Of a stretch of DNA of 64,000 bases, positions 34,324 through 43,608 are shown one piece after another. This DNA comes from Mycolicibacterium peregrinum (lineage in GTDB: Bacteria; Actinomycetota; Actinomycetes; Mycobacteriales; Mycobacteriaceae), in contig NZ_LQPP01000046.1 of NCBI RefSeq assembly GCF_002102345.1, forward strand, positions 1 to 64,000, given 5' to 3'. Within the stretch, counting starts at the first letter, position 1, and the number at the start of each line of letters is the position of its first letter. The notes under the pieces are model-generated. The model had not been told where the DNA came from. It did no database searches and saw only the letters and a list, made by a program, of their open reading frames with translations. The position numbers and the translations under genes were made by a program.

Positions 34324-35202
34324 ATGGATGAATCGGAGAAGGTGCGGAAGATCTGGACGGAGCTGGGGCTTCCCGGCATCGTTGACGTGCACACGCACTT
34401 CATGCCCAAGAACGTCATGGACAAGGTGTGGCAGTACTTCGACAGCCAGGGCCCGATGATCGGCCGAGAATGGCCCATCACCTACCGCGCCGACGAGGCC
34501 GAGCGGGTCGCCACGCTGCGGGAGTTCGGGGTCCGCAGGTTCTCCTCACTGATCTACGCGCACAAGCCCGAGATGGCTGCCTGGCTCAACCAGTGGGCGG
34601 TCGGCTTCGCCGAGGACACCCCGGATTGCCTGCACACCGCCACGTTCTTCCCGGAACCCGAAGCCCCCAAGTACGTCGCGGAGGCCATCACCGCAGGCAC
34701 CCAGGTGTTCAAGGCGCACATCCAGGTGGGCAACTACGACCCGAACGATCCCCTGCTCGACGAGGTCTGGGGGCTGATCGAGGACGCCGGCGTGCCGGTG
34801 GTCATCCACTGCGGTTCCGGACCGGTGCCGGGTCAGTTCACCGGCCCAGACCCCATCGCCAAGCTGTTGGGCCGCTATCCGCGGCTGGTGCTGATCGTCG
34901 CGCACATGGGGATGCCCGAGTACTCCGCCTTCCTGAATCTCGCCGAGCAGTTCGAGCAGGTGAGGCTGGACACCACAATGGCGTTCACCCCGTTCGTCGA
35001 AGAGACGATGCCTTTTCCCACCTCGGAGACAGACCGGCTGAAAGCGCTCGGTGAGCACATTCTGTTCGGCAGCGACTTCCCGAACATCCCCTACGGCTAC
35101 GCCGAGGCCATCCACCACCTGATCGACCTGCCGGGCGTCGACGACGCCTGGCGCCGCAACGTCCTACACGACAACGCCGCGAAGTTGTTCGGGCTGAGCT
35201 GA
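34324..35202 (+). CDS. Amidohydrolase-family protein (amidohydrolase_2 type)
   Basis: 292 residues of a TIM-barrel metal-dependent hydrolase. The metal site appears as IVDVHTHFMP near residue 18, a His in PVVIHCGSG, AHMG, and an Asp in HILFGSDFPN towards the end. Family members decarboxylate or hydrolyse small carboxylates (ACMSD-like) and here the substrate is unknown. ATG 34324 starts MDESEKVRK; the frame extends upstream into the tam start and is not used. The downstream hydrolase gene begins 23 bp after its stop, so the pair may be cotranscribed. Confidence 0.85.
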   Translation: MDESEKVRKIWTELGLPGIVDVHTHFMPKNVMDKVWQYFDSQGPMIGREWPITYRADEAERVATLREFGVRRFSSLIYAHKPEMAAWLNQWAVGFAEDTPDCLHTATFFPEPEAPKYVAEAITAGTQVFKAHIQVGNYDPNDPLLDEVWGLIEDAGVPVVIHCGSGPVPGQFTGPDPIAKLLGRYPRLVLIVAHMGMPEYSAFLNLAEQFEQVRLDTTMAFTPFVEETMPFPTSETDRLKALGEHILFGSDFPNIPYGYAEAIHHLIDLPGVDDAWRRNVLHDNAAKLFGLS

Positions 35203-35225
35203 GCGGTTGGCTAGCATCGGGAAGC

Positions 35226-36425
35226 GTGGAGCCGTCCAGCGCAGATCCGATCGAACCCCCGATCCCTGTTCCCGACGTCCCCGGCGGTGAAGCCGGTGCG
35301 CGCGGCCTGCCCCAGCGCGCCGATCTGACGCTGAAGCAGCGGGCCATCGTGGACGCCTCGGCGATCGCCGACATCGCGTTGCGCACCGGGGTCGCCTCGA
35401 TCGTGGCCACGTCGATGGTGCCGACGACGCTGGCGTCCATGCTGCACCCCGCCGAGTCGCGGGCCGAGCACGACCACATGCGGTTCTACGCGGATCTGGC
35501 CGCCGCACAGGATCCCGCGGTGTCGTTCCCGGCGCCCACCCGGCCACCCCGGGTATCGACCCGCCAGGCCAACGCGGTGGCCGAACTGATCGCCCACGGC
35601 CGGGTCGAGAACATCCGGTTCCAGAGCGGCTTCACCGCGGTCAACCCGGCACTGCGTGAGATGTGCGGCGGATTCATGCGCAACAACGTTGTGCGGGCCC
35701 AACATTGGCGCCATGACGACGGCCCGCACCCGACGTTGTGTGTGATCCACGGTTTCATGGGATCGCCGTACCTGGCCAACGGGCTGTTCCTGTCGTTGCC
35801 GTGGTTCTACCGCTCCGGATACGACGTGTTGTTGTACACGTTGCCGTTTCACGGTCAACGCGCTGAACGGTTCTCACCGTTCAGCGGCTACGGATACTTC
35901 GCCCACGGGTACGCCGGCTTCTCCGAGGCCATGGCCCAGGCTGTGCACGACTTCCGGTCGGTGATCGACTATCTGGAGTCGACCGGTGTCGACCGGATCG
36001 CCCTGACCGGCATTTCACTGGGTGGGTTCACCTCGGCGCTCCTGGCCAGTGTGGACGACCGGATTCAGGCCGTGGTGCCGAATGTTCCTGTGGTGACGCC
36101 GGATCGCACGGTCGACGAGTGGTTCCCGGCCAACAAGCTGGTGGCCCTGCAACGGCGTGTGGCCCGAACCGATCCCGCTTTGATCGAAGCGGCGGCGCGA
36201 TACACCTCGCCGCTGAATTACCGTCCGCTGGTGCCCAAGGACCGACGGATGATCATCGCCGGCCTGGGCGACCGGCTGGCTCCGCCGCAGCAGGCCGAGA
36301 TACTGTGGGAACACTGGGATCGCTGCGCGTTCCACTGGTTCCCGGGCAACCACCTGCTACATGTGAGCCAGCCGGACTACCTACGCCGGATGACCCGCTT
36401 CCTGCGGGATTTCATGTTCGACTGA
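35226..36425 (+). CDS. Alpha/beta hydrolase, Rv0293c-like
   Basis: 399 residues. The C-terminal two thirds form an alpha/beta hydrolase with CVIHGFMGSPY as oxyanion loop, GISLGGFTSALL as nucleophile elbow, and His in FPGNHLLHVS. The N-terminal ~140 residues are a family-specific extension without known motif. It sits next to ESX-3, convergent to eccE3 and overlapping it by 45 bp, an arrangement also seen in M. tuberculosis as far as I recall. A functional link with ESX-3 is not established. The start is GTG 35226. Confidence 0.85.
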   Translation: MEPSSADPIEPPIPVPDVPGGEAGARGLPQRADLTLKQRAIVDASAIADIALRTGVASIVATSMVPTTLASMLHPAESRAEHDHMRFYADLAAAQDPAVSFPAPTRPPRVSTRQANAVAELIAHGRVENIRFQSGFTAVNPALREMCGGFMRNNVVRAQHWRHDDGPHPTLCVIHGFMGSPYLANGLFLSLPWFYRSGYDVLLYTLPFHGQRAERFSPFSGYGYFAHGYAGFSEAMAQAVHDFRSVIDYLESTGVDRIALTGISLGGFTSALLASVDDRIQAVVPNVPVVTPDRTVDEWFPANKLVALQRRVARTDPALIEAAARYTSPLNYRPLVPKDRRMIIAGLGDRLAPPQQAEILWEHWDRCAFHWFPGNHLLHVSQPDYLRRMTRFLRDFMFD

Positions 36426-37301
36426 CCGCTGCAGCAGCGCCTGCGGCGTCGCGGCCGGGTTGCCCTCCAGCCGGTCCGAGGACAACGGGTTCAACGCAGC
36501 CAACGCCGGCCGGTGCCGCCCACCCGCCGGTTTCAGGCCGGCCAGCGGCGCCTTGCGTGCGGGCCGGTCCGGCGTGCGGATCGCCGCGCCCACCGTCAGC
36601 TGCGGCTGGGACGGAGATCCGGTGAATTCCAGTGCCGTCCAGGTTTCCTGGGCCGGCAGAGCGCCGATCCCGGCGAGTACTGCGTCCAGCTTGTCGCTGA
36701 CGCTGACGCGGTAGGCCGCCACGAATCCTGAGTCGTCCTTCACGCCGCGCCAGGTTTCCTTGCCCGGGTCGGGCAGCGGGGAGTCCACTCCGTCGACGAG
36801 CGTGACGGTCCAGCCCTTCTCGCGCAGGTGGTCGGCGAGCCGACGCCCGACGATTTCGGTGGTGTCCCGCAACGGAATCTGCGACGAACGGGCGCGCAGC
36901 GCAGCGAGATTGTCCGCTGCCGCCACGGTCAGGCTGATCCAGCTGCGGCGGGTGCCACCGGCGTCACGGTGGGTGACCCGGACCTTGTCGCAGCGAATGC
37001 CGTAGCGGTCCAGGTAGCGCACCACCACCGGCAACTGGGCCGGGTCCGCGGGATCGACCCGCAACGTGACGGTCTCCGCGCCCGGTTTGTCAGCCGGCCG
37101 GCTCTTGGCGAGGTTGCGCCGCAGCACGGCGGTGTGCCGGGCGATCCGCGTGGTCAGGAACAGCCCGCCCCACCAGGCGAGCAACAGCACCACAGCCGCG
37201 ACGGAAACTCCGAGCACCCACCGTTCGGTATTGGTCTGCCATGGCCGGGCCAGGACGGCTGCGACGATGAACAGCGACGCCAGCGCGAGTCGGGCGGTCA
37301 T
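36381..37301 (-). CDS. eccE3: ESX-3 membrane component EccE3
   Basis: 306 residues, last gene of the ESX-3 operon. Two membrane helices sit near the N-terminus (LALASLFIVAAVLA and VLGVSVAAVVLLLAWWGGLF), then a cytoplasmic domain of about 240 residues. EccE lies at the edge of the EccBCDE membrane complex. The start at 37301 overlaps the mycP3 stop by ATGA-type contact. The 3' end overlaps the opposing hydrolase by 45 bp. Confidence 0.93.
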   Translation of the reverse strand: MTARLALASLFIVAAVLARPWQTNTERWVLGVSVAAVVLLLAWWGGLFLTTRIARHTAVLRRNLAKSRPADKPGAETVTLRVDPADPAQLPVVVRYLDRYGIRCDKVRVTHRDAGGTRRSWISLTVAAADNLAALRARSSQIPLRDTTEIVGRRLADHLREKGWTVTLVDGVDSPLPDPGKETWRGVKDDSGFVAAYRVSVSDKLDAVLAGIGALPAQETWTALEFTGSPSQPQLTVGAAIRTPDRPARKAPLAGLKPAGGRHRPALAALNPLSSDRLEGNPAATPQALLQRSVEHEIPQEAGHPA

Positions 37302-38674
37302 GTGGTGGGGTCCTTCCGTCGGTATGCGCTGAACGCAACGGCAATGGCCGCCAGCGCAAGTGCTCCGGTGCCGGCGAAAGCGACGATTCGGCCGGTGTTG
37401 TCACGCGGGGCTGGTTCTTGTGGTGCGGCAATGGGTTTGCCTGCAGGAGCCGCCGGTCCGTCCAGCGGCATGTCCGCGACATCCCAGGTGAGAGCGGCCA
37501 CCGGATCGACACCCCCGGCGCCGATGACGTTCGACGGCGAGCGGGCGGCGCCCTGCGCGGTCGTGGTCAACCGGTGCACCACCTGGCGGGCGTTCAGATC
37601 GGGAAACTTGCTGCGCACCAAGGCCGCAACGCCGGACACGTAGGCCGTGGCGTAGCTGGTACCGCTGAGCGGAATCAGCTTGCCCTGATCGGTGGGCAGC
37701 GCGTTGGCCAACCCTCCGCCGGGTGCATTGCTCACCGAGGAGATGTTCTCGCCCGGCGCCGAGATTCCGACCCAAGGCCCGGCCATGGTGAATCCGGAGG
37801 GTTGCCCGGTGGCGTTGAGCGCGCCGACCGACAACACGTAGGGCTGCCACCACGACGGGATCGACACCGAGGAGACGCCGCCCCAGTTGCGGGGGTCACC
37901 CGGAGTTCCGGACAGCGGATTGGACGCGCACGCGGTCCCGGTGGTGACCCCACCCTGGGTGTTGCCCGCGGCCGCGATGATGACCGCGTCCTTCTCGACC
38001 GCCGCATAACGCAGTGCCGCACCGAGTTCGGTCTGGTCGACATGTTTGTCGGCGGGAAGGCACGTCACCACCGAGATGTTGATGACGCGCGCACCCATGT
38101 CGGCGGCACGCACCACGGCCCGGGCCAGGCTCGCCACGTCCGCGACGGCGCGGGCCTCGGCGGCGTCGGCGCTGGGGGTACGCGGCGCGAAGCGCGGCGA
38201 GTTCTGCCGGATCGAGATCAACCGGGCCTCCGGCGCCACGCCGGAGAACCCGTCGGACCCGGGTTGGCCGGCGATGAGACCGGCGACCGCGGTGCCATGG
38301 CCGTCACAATCGGTCAGTCCGTCAGTGGATTCGATGAAGTCTCCACCACCGTCGACGTGGGGCAACCGGGGTCCCGGCTGCACTCCGGTGTCGATGACCG
38401 CAACGGTCTGACCCTGCCCACGGCTCTGCTTCCAGGCACCGGACAGGTTGAGCGCCAACTGATTCGGGTTGACCGCACCAGGATCGGTACCCGGCCTCGC
38501 CTCGGTGGCGACGCACGCCGAACGCTGCGCCATCGCCTCCACCGGGCCGGCGCTGCCGGCCGGTGGGGCGATCTGCGGGTCGACCTCGGGCGGGCTGACC
38601 GCACCCGCCGACGGGGAGCCGACCAACAGCACCAGACCGGCTGTGGTCAGAACACCCAGACTTTTGTGGATCAC
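37298..38674 (-). CDS. mycP3: ESX-3 mycosin serine protease MycP3
   Basis: 458 residues with a signal peptide to about residue 25, a subtilase domain and a C-terminal membrane helix (FAGTGALALAAIAVAF). The catalytic triad is visible: Asp in AVIDTGV, His in DGHGTAVAG and Ser in SGTSYATAYVSG. Mycosins face the periplasm and stabilise the ESX complex; their protease role in ESX-3 is less clear. It lies 7 bp after eccD3. Confidence 0.95.
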   Translation of the reverse strand: MIHKSLGVLTTAGLVLLVGSPSAGAVSPPEVDPQIAPPAGSAGPVEAMAQRSACVATEARPGTDPGAVNPNQLALNLSGAWKQSRGQGQTVAVIDTGVQPGPRLPHVDGGGDFIESTDGLTDCDGHGTAVAGLIAGQPGSDGFSGVAPEARLISIRQNSPRFAPRTPSADAAEARAVADVASLARAVVRAADMGARVINISVVTCLPADKHVDQTELGAALRYAAVEKDAVIIAAAGNTQGGVTTGTACASNPLSGTPGDPRNWGGVSSVSIPSWWQPYVLSVGALNATGQPSGFTMAGPWVGISAPGENISSVSNAPGGGLANALPTDQGKLIPLSGTSYATAYVSGVAALVRSKFPDLNARQVVHRLTTTAQGAARSPSNVIGAGGVDPVAALTWDVADMPLDGPAAPAGKPIAAPQEPAPRDNTGRIVAFAGTGALALAAIAVAFSAYRRKDPTT

Positions 38675-38681
38675 CGATTCA

Positions 38682-40103
38682 TCACCTGTCGAGAACGAGG
38701 CTGAACAGCCCGACGAGGAAGGCCATCACCGGAATCAGCGAAGCATCGAGCCCGGTCGCCAGGAAGCCCACCAGGCGCCGCATCGGCAGGGAGTAGGCAT
38801 CCGGCGACGCCGCCCGCGGATTCAGCGCGGCGAAAACCCACACCATGACGAGCGCGGCGAGCACCGCCAGAGCCACCCAGGCGGCCTGGTACCGGCCGTC
38901 GATCGTGAAGGCCACCAACAGGGCAACGGACAGCAGGTAGGGATGGGCCAGCAGCCAGGACTTGCAGGAGGCGGAATCCCAGACGCGCGCCCGCAGCACG
39001 GCACCGAGCGCGGCTGCGGCGACCACGTACCAGGCCCACGGCGACGCGGTCGACGAAGCGACCAGGGCCACCGATCCCGCGACACCGAGCAGCACACCCG
39101 CGGCGATCACGCCGGTCTGGTGCGACTGGCTCACCTGGACCCGTCGCGGCAGGTCGGCCAGCACCGAAAGCGGTTGTGCCGACGGGGACGGATCACCCGG
39201 CGCCGGGATGACCGGCAGCGGGAAGCGGGCCCACATCGCGGACAGTTGGGCGGCCTGGACCGTGACCACCAGGGCGATCAGGATCAGGGCACACCCGATC
39301 ACGGTCGCGTTGAGCTCCCACAGCGAGGCCGCACCGGCCACCAGCAGCACGCCGGCTCCGGCCACCGTGGCCGCGGTGAACACCGCGATACCCCGGTCGT
39401 CGGGCGAGCTGGCCATGCTGATCAACGACCATGCCGCTACTCCGGCCGCGGCGAGCAGGATGCTGGGCGCACCGAAACCGCCTGGCACACCGAGAGCGAA
39501 CGCCGCGCCGACGGGGATGAGCCCGGTGACGGCCAACGCGGTGGCCAGAGCTCCCGACCGGCTCCTGGTCGACAGAGAGGCGAGCACGGTGGCGATGGCG
39601 ATGCCACCGACCACGAACAGCCCGAGTAGTTCACCGGTCAGCACGCGATGGGCGACGGCCAGGCCGGTGCCCACCAGGATCAGCCCGATCACGGCCAGCG
39701 CCGCACCCCGCGCAATGTGCGCGGCGCCCCACGGGCGGCGGCGGGCTGCCGAGAAGATCACGGCGGCGTCGGCGATGTCCTCGACGATGCGCGGGGCGGC
39801 CGGGCCTGCGGGGACGGCCTGCAGCGCAAGCAGATCCCCGTCCACCACACCGACCGTGTCGAGGGTGGCGTCCAGGCTGTACGGCGCACCTCCCACCGGG
39901 GCCAGGCTGAGCCGCACCGGGTCCGGGGCGCTCGCGCCGTCATCGCCGCCGGCGTTGGGGGGCAGCACGATGCGCTGGACCGCGGGCAGAATCTCGCGCA
40001 GCGGCAGCTCGGACGGCAGGGCCATCTCGGTCAGCCGGCCACCGTCGTCTCCAGCGGCCAGCACGGCCACCCGGACGATCGGCATCACAGTGTTGTCGGA
40101 CAT
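38682..40103 (-). CDS. eccD3: ESX-3 membrane channel component EccD3
   Basis: 473 residues. An N-terminal ubiquitin-like cytoplasmic domain (to about residue 100, starting MSDNTVMPIVRVAVLAAG) is followed by about eleven membrane helices. EccD forms the bulk of the ESX membrane assembly. Length matches the M. tuberculosis protein (472). It begins 2 bp after espG3. Confidence 0.95.
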   Translation of the reverse strand: MSDNTVMPIVRVAVLAAGDDGGRLTEMALPSELPLREILPAVQRIVLPPNAGGDDGASAPDPVRLSLAPVGGAPYSLDATLDTVGVVDGDLLALQAVPAGPAAPRIVEDIADAAVIFSAARRRPWGAAHIARGAALAVIGLILVGTGLAVAHRVLTGELLGLFVVGGIAIATVLASLSTRSRSGALATALAVTGLIPVGAAFALGVPGGFGAPSILLAAAGVAAWSLISMASSPDDRGIAVFTAATVAGAGVLLVAGAASLWELNATVIGCALILIALVVTVQAAQLSAMWARFPLPVIPAPGDPSPSAQPLSVLADLPRRVQVSQSHQTGVIAAGVLLGVAGSVALVASSTASPWAWYVVAAAALGAVLRARVWDSASCKSWLLAHPYLLSVALLVAFTIDGRYQAAWVALAVLAALVMVWVFAALNPRAASPDAYSLPMRRLVGFLATGLDASLIPVMAFLVGLFSLVLDR

Positions 40104-40105
40104 TC

Positions 40106-41029
40106 CTATGCTTTCTGGGTTCTTCTCATGGAGCGTGGATCTCGGTGGGGTACATCGTTATTGGATCTATCAGAGAAAATGTCGTCGGCGGCTTCGCCGT
40201 CGAAGTCGCGGATGAGCGGTTGGTCCGGGAACCACGAACCGCTCGGTAGGGAGGCGGTGAGCCGTTCGATCGCCATCGCGATCGCGTCGGCACTGCCCGC
40301 CGTGAAGGTCGAGATCCACTCCCCGTCGAAGGCTTTCGACGGGGAGACCAGAATTCGGCCTCCGGGTGTGTCGATGATGCTGACCCCCACCTCGGTGGTC
40401 ACCCGGTGGCCGTCACGATGCTCACCGGCCACGATCTCCACATATGTGCGGCGCCCCTCGAACACCGCCTCCACGATCGGGCGGGCCGAGGCCGGGACCC
40501 CGAGGAATCCCAGCACCTCGGTCAACGGGGTGCCGTTGCGGATCTGCTCGTCGGCGCGAGCGCCGGCCGCGGCAGGCAGCGCGAACTCCTCGAACCGGGC
40601 CGGTTTGCGCTGTGACAGCCCGGCCGTGAGCACCGGGCCCAGGGCGTGCGGGTGGGCGATGTCCATCTCGGTGAATGTCACCAACTGCGCGTTGCGCAAC
40701 ACGACAACAGTCCGGCCTTCCGACCGCGCCACGATGCCTCGCAACAGATCCCCGGGCCCGGAGACAAACCGCAGGTCCAGCCACTGGGTCGCCCGGCAGG
40801 CCAGCCGAACCCATTGCGCCACCCGCGGATTGACTCCGCCACCGGCGTCGAGCACGCCCATCCTGGTCAGTTCAGCAGCCTGTCCGGCGACGAAGCCGGC
40901 CCGCTGTGCCGGTTCGCTGTAGGGCGGCGTGATGGCCAGCACCCACGGGTACGCCCCGGCGCCCAGTACCTCGGCGAGATACCAGGCCTGGTCGGTGGTC
41001 AGCTCGACGGCGTTGGCCCTGGTGCTCAA
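40106..41029 (-). CDS. espG3: ESX-3 PE-PPE chaperone EspG3
   Basis: 307 residues. EspG3 is the cytosolic chaperone that holds PE-PPE pairs (here PE5-PPE4) for the ESX-3 secretion ATPase. Recognisable blocks: AVELTTDQAWYLAEVLGAG, DLRFVSGPGDLLRGIVAR, VEIVAGEHRDGHRVTTEVGV and FDGEWISTF. The start was set at TTG 41029 so that NAVELT falls at residue 6, as I remember for M. tuberculosis and M. smegmatis EspG3. The longer frame from 41083 would overlap esxH by 38 bp and add 18 non-conserved residues. Confidence 0.93.
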   Translation of the reverse strand: MSTRANAVELTTDQAWYLAEVLGAGAYPWVLAITPPYSEPAQRAGFVAGQAAELTRMGVLDAGGGVNPRVAQWVRLACRATQWLDLRFVSGPGDLLRGIVARSEGRTVVVLRNAQLVTFTEMDIAHPHALGPVLTAGLSQRKPARFEEFALPAAAGARADEQIRNGTPLTEVLGFLGVPASARPIVEAVFEGRRTYVEIVAGEHRDGHRVTTEVGVSIIDTPGGRILVSPSKAFDGEWISTFTAGSADAIAMAIERLTASLPSGSWFPDQPLIRDFDGEAADDIFSDRSNNDVPHRDPRSMRRTQKA

Positions 41030-41045
41030 GGCAGAGCCACCGGCA

Positions 41046-41333
41046 TCAGCCCCACTTGGCGCCTTCAGCGGCATCGCGGGCACTCATCGACATGGTGTTC
41101 ATCTCGTGAGTGGACGCCATCGCGCGGTAGGCGCGGGTCAGCTCTTCCATCGCCTGGTTCCACTGGGCCTGCCACGCCTGGTAGGTCGTACCGGTGTCAC
41201 CCTGCCAGGCGCTGCTCAGCGCGGCCTGCTCACTGGCGATGTCGGCACCGACGGCGTGCAGCGCAGCCGAGTAGGTGTTCATTTCTCCGGCGTGAGCCAG
41301 CATTGCCGGGTAGTTGTACATGATCTGAGACAT
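41046..41333 (-). CDS. esxH: ESX-3 WXG100 protein EsxH (TB10.4)
   Basis: 95 residues with the WXG turn in SAWQGDTG between two helices. MSQIMYNYPAMLAHAGEM is nearly identical to TB10.4. It is secreted as a heterodimer with EsxG and needed for mycobactin-dependent iron uptake. It lies 29 bp after esxG. Confidence 0.97.
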   Translation of the reverse strand: MSQIMYNYPAMLAHAGEMNTYSAALHAVGADIASEQAALSSAWQGDTGTTYQAWQAQWNQAMEELTRAYRAMASTHEMNTMSMSARDAAEGAKWG

Positions 41334-41362
41334 GAAAACTCCTGTATCCGGGGGTGATTCGG

Positions 41363-41656
41363 TTAGACCGAGGTGTAGGTGCTGGCGGCGGCGGCATCCT
41401 GGGCGACGTAGGTGCCCGCGGCGTCGCCGAGGTTGAGCTGCGCGATGTCGAGCAGCGCGTTGACCTTGGCCGACACCTCGACGAACCGGGCGTGGGCGGC
41501 CTGGAACGCCGCGGAGGCCTCACCCATGTGGAAGGCCTGCGACGACATCGCGGCCTGCTCGGCTTGCGCGATGGTGCTGCGCATCAGTGCGGCCTTGGCG
41601 CCGAAGGCGGCCTCGGAGGCGATCAGCTGGGGAATGTGAGCATCCAACAGACTCAT
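41363..41656 (-). CDS. esxG: ESX-3 WXG100-like protein EsxG
   Basis: 97 residues, as in M. tuberculosis. The start ATG 41656 (MSLLDAHIPQLIASEAAFG) is the conserved one; the open frame extends upstream but is not used. The turn reads FHMGE where partners have WxG, as in other EsxG proteins (FHQGE in M. tuberculosis, from memory). Forms the secreted pair with EsxH. Confidence 0.97.
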   Translation of the reverse strand: MSLLDAHIPQLIASEAAFGAKAALMRSTIAQAEQAAMSSQAFHMGEASAAFQAAHARFVEVSAKVNALLDIAQLNLGDAAGTYVAQDAAAASTYTSV

Positions 41657-41717
41657 GGATTTTCCTTTCGGGTCGTAGATATTTGGCGGTGCGTCGAACG
41701 TGATGGAAATGATCTGG

Positions 41718-43295
41718 TCAGCTGCGGGTACCCCCTTGCGAATCGCCGGGTTCCCAGGAACCGGGCAGCATCGGCGAGACGGGACTCTCGTCGTAGCTCT
41801 CGCCGGCAAGCGTGGTCAGCCCGGCCGCAGTGGTATCGGACTTCGTTTCGGTGCCGGTGAATCCCATGGTTCCGGCGCCGCTTTCGGATGCCCGCACCCG
41901 CGGTTCCGGCTTCGGCGCCGGGTCCGGGTCCGGTTGCTCGTAGTCCATATAGGCGTCCGCGTAGGCGTGGTCTTCCAATGCCGCACCGCGCTTGCGACGT
42001 CGCTTGCGCCGTGCCGCCAGCGACGCGGCCACACCGGATGCCGCCGCGGGGATGCCGGAAGCCGGTGCCGAGGCACTGGACTTGCCGCCCACGGTCGGGC
42101 TGAAACCCTCATCGGGGTCGCTGCCGAGCACTGCATACGGCGCGAAGGCCGCCGCTGCGACGGGCGCTGGTGCGGGAGCACCTGCGGGGGCAGGGGCAGC
42201 GGCGGGCGCAGCGCCCGCGCTGACTCCGCCGCCGAAACCGGCCGGGGACAGGCCTGCCATGGGCAGTCCCTGATCGGCGCGCGCCGGTCCCGCAGGAACA
42301 TCGGCATCGGCGGGGGCCTCGGCCGGTGCCACATCGTCGGTGGGAAGCAGATCGAGGAAACCCAGTGCGGCAAGGCCCATGCCGAGCAGCGGCGCCAGGA
42401 ACGGTGACAGCGCGACACCGATCCACGTGCCCCAGCCCACCGGCTGGAAGATCAGCTGATAGATGACACCGAACAGGAACGGACCCCAGGTGGTCAGGAA
42501 GCCGGACGGGTTGGTCATCAGGTCCGTCAGCATGCTCTGGATGGTTCCGAGCGGATCGTTGAGGAACCTCAGCAGCTCCTTGCCGCCGATCATCGAGTCG
42601 TTACCGAGGTAGTCGACCAGCCACTGCGGCAGATTGGGGTACTCGTTGTCGGCCGTCACATCGGCGTTGGTCAGGGCCGAACCCGAATCCGTCGCTGTAG
42701 CCTGCGCCATCATCTGCTGTGCGTTGGCCGAGGCGGCACCGGCTTCCCCGGCGCCCGGCTTGAGCAGCATCGGCGACGGCGTGCTGGTCGGTGCCGCCAT
42801 CACGGCGGCCCCCGAGACAGCCTGGTAGGTGGCCATCGTGGTGGCCGCCTGGATCCACATCCGGACGTAGTCGGCCTCGTTGACCGCGATCGGAATCATG
42901 TTGATGCCGAAGAAGTTCGTCGCGAGCAGGACACCGTGCACCACGTGGTTGAGCGCCAGCTCGGGCATGGTCGGCATGGCCGCGACAGCCGTTGTGTGCG
43001 CAGCGGCCGCGGTCTCGTGCTGCACGGCCACCGCAGCGCTGTTCGCGCTCTGCTGCGCCAGCCAGGTCAGGTACGGCCCGTGCGCGGTGATGTACTGCTC
43101 CGAACTCGGCCCTTCCCAGGACCCAGCCTGCACCGAGCCCAGCACGCTGGTGAGTTCTGCTGCCGCCGACGCGTATTCGGTGCTCAGCGATTGCCAGGCC
43201 CCCGCGGCAGCCAGCAACGACCCGGCGCCCGGACCGCTGGAGAGCAGCGTCGAGTGCACCTCGGGTGGTAAGGCCATCCAAATGGGGGCAGTCAT
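41718..43295 (-). CDS. ppe4: ESX-3 PPE protein PPE4
   Basis: 525 residues. The N-terminal ~180-residue PPE domain begins MTAPIWMALPPEVHS, with WEGPSSEQY and MPELALNHVVHGVLLATNFF typical of the helical bundle bound by PE and EspG3. The remainder has hydrophobic stretches (residues ~260-340), then an Ala/Pro-rich and basic region (AARRKRRRKRG) and a SVP-less C-terminus. It starts 1 bp after PE5, forming the secreted PE5-PPE4 pair that supports iron uptake. Confidence 0.95.
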   Translation of the reverse strand: MTAPIWMALPPEVHSTLLSSGPGAGSLLAAAGAWQSLSTEYASAAAELTSVLGSVQAGSWEGPSSEQYITAHGPYLTWLAQQSANSAAVAVQHETAAAAHTTAVAAMPTMPELALNHVVHGVLLATNFFGINMIPIAVNEADYVRMWIQAATTMATYQAVSGAAVMAAPTSTPSPMLLKPGAGEAGAASANAQQMMAQATATDSGSALTNADVTADNEYPNLPQWLVDYLGNDSMIGGKELLRFLNDPLGTIQSMLTDLMTNPSGFLTTWGPFLFGVIYQLIFQPVGWGTWIGVALSPFLAPLLGMGLAALGFLDLLPTDDVAPAEAPADADVPAGPARADQGLPMAGLSPAGFGGGVSAGAAPAAAPAPAGAPAPAPVAAAAFAPYAVLGSDPDEGFSPTVGGKSSASAPASGIPAAASGVAASLAARRKRRRKRGAALEDHAYADAYMDYEQPDPDPAPKPEPRVRASESGAGTMGFTGTETKSDTTAAGLTTLAGESYDESPVSPMLPGSWEPGDSQGGTRS

Positions 43296-43296
43296 C

Positions 43297-43608
43297 TCAG
43301 ATGCCGCGCGCAGTCATGTAGGACGAAGCCGCCATCGCGTCACCGGTGATGTAGCTGGCACCGGACTCACCGACACCGACGCCGGAACGTCCGAGCTCCT
43401 CGACACCTTGCGCCGCCAGCGCCGAGTGCTGGGCGCCGTGGGCGCTGAAGCCGGTCGCGGTCTGCAGCGAAACCGCGTCGGCCGCAGGCGGAATCACCGC
43501 CGATACCAGGGGTGCGGCTGCAGCGTGTGCGGCGGCCAGGCGCGCGGTGAGCGCCTCAACGGCCGCGCTGGCGGCGGTCAATCCTTCTGGAACTACCCGC
43601 AATGTCAT
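43297..43608 (-). CDS. pe5: ESX-3 PE protein PE5
   Basis: 103 residues. It starts MTLRVVPEGLTAASAAVEAL with the PE motif and ends with the secretion signal YITGD, matching YxxxD/E. Only the PE domain is present. The start overlaps the eccC3 stop (TGATG). Secreted with PPE4. Confidence 0.95.
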   Translation of the reverse strand: MTLRVVPEGLTAASAAVEALTARLAAAHAAAAPLVSAVIPPAADAVSLQTATGFSAHGAQHSALAAQGVEELGRSGVGVGESGASYITGDAMAASSYMTARGI

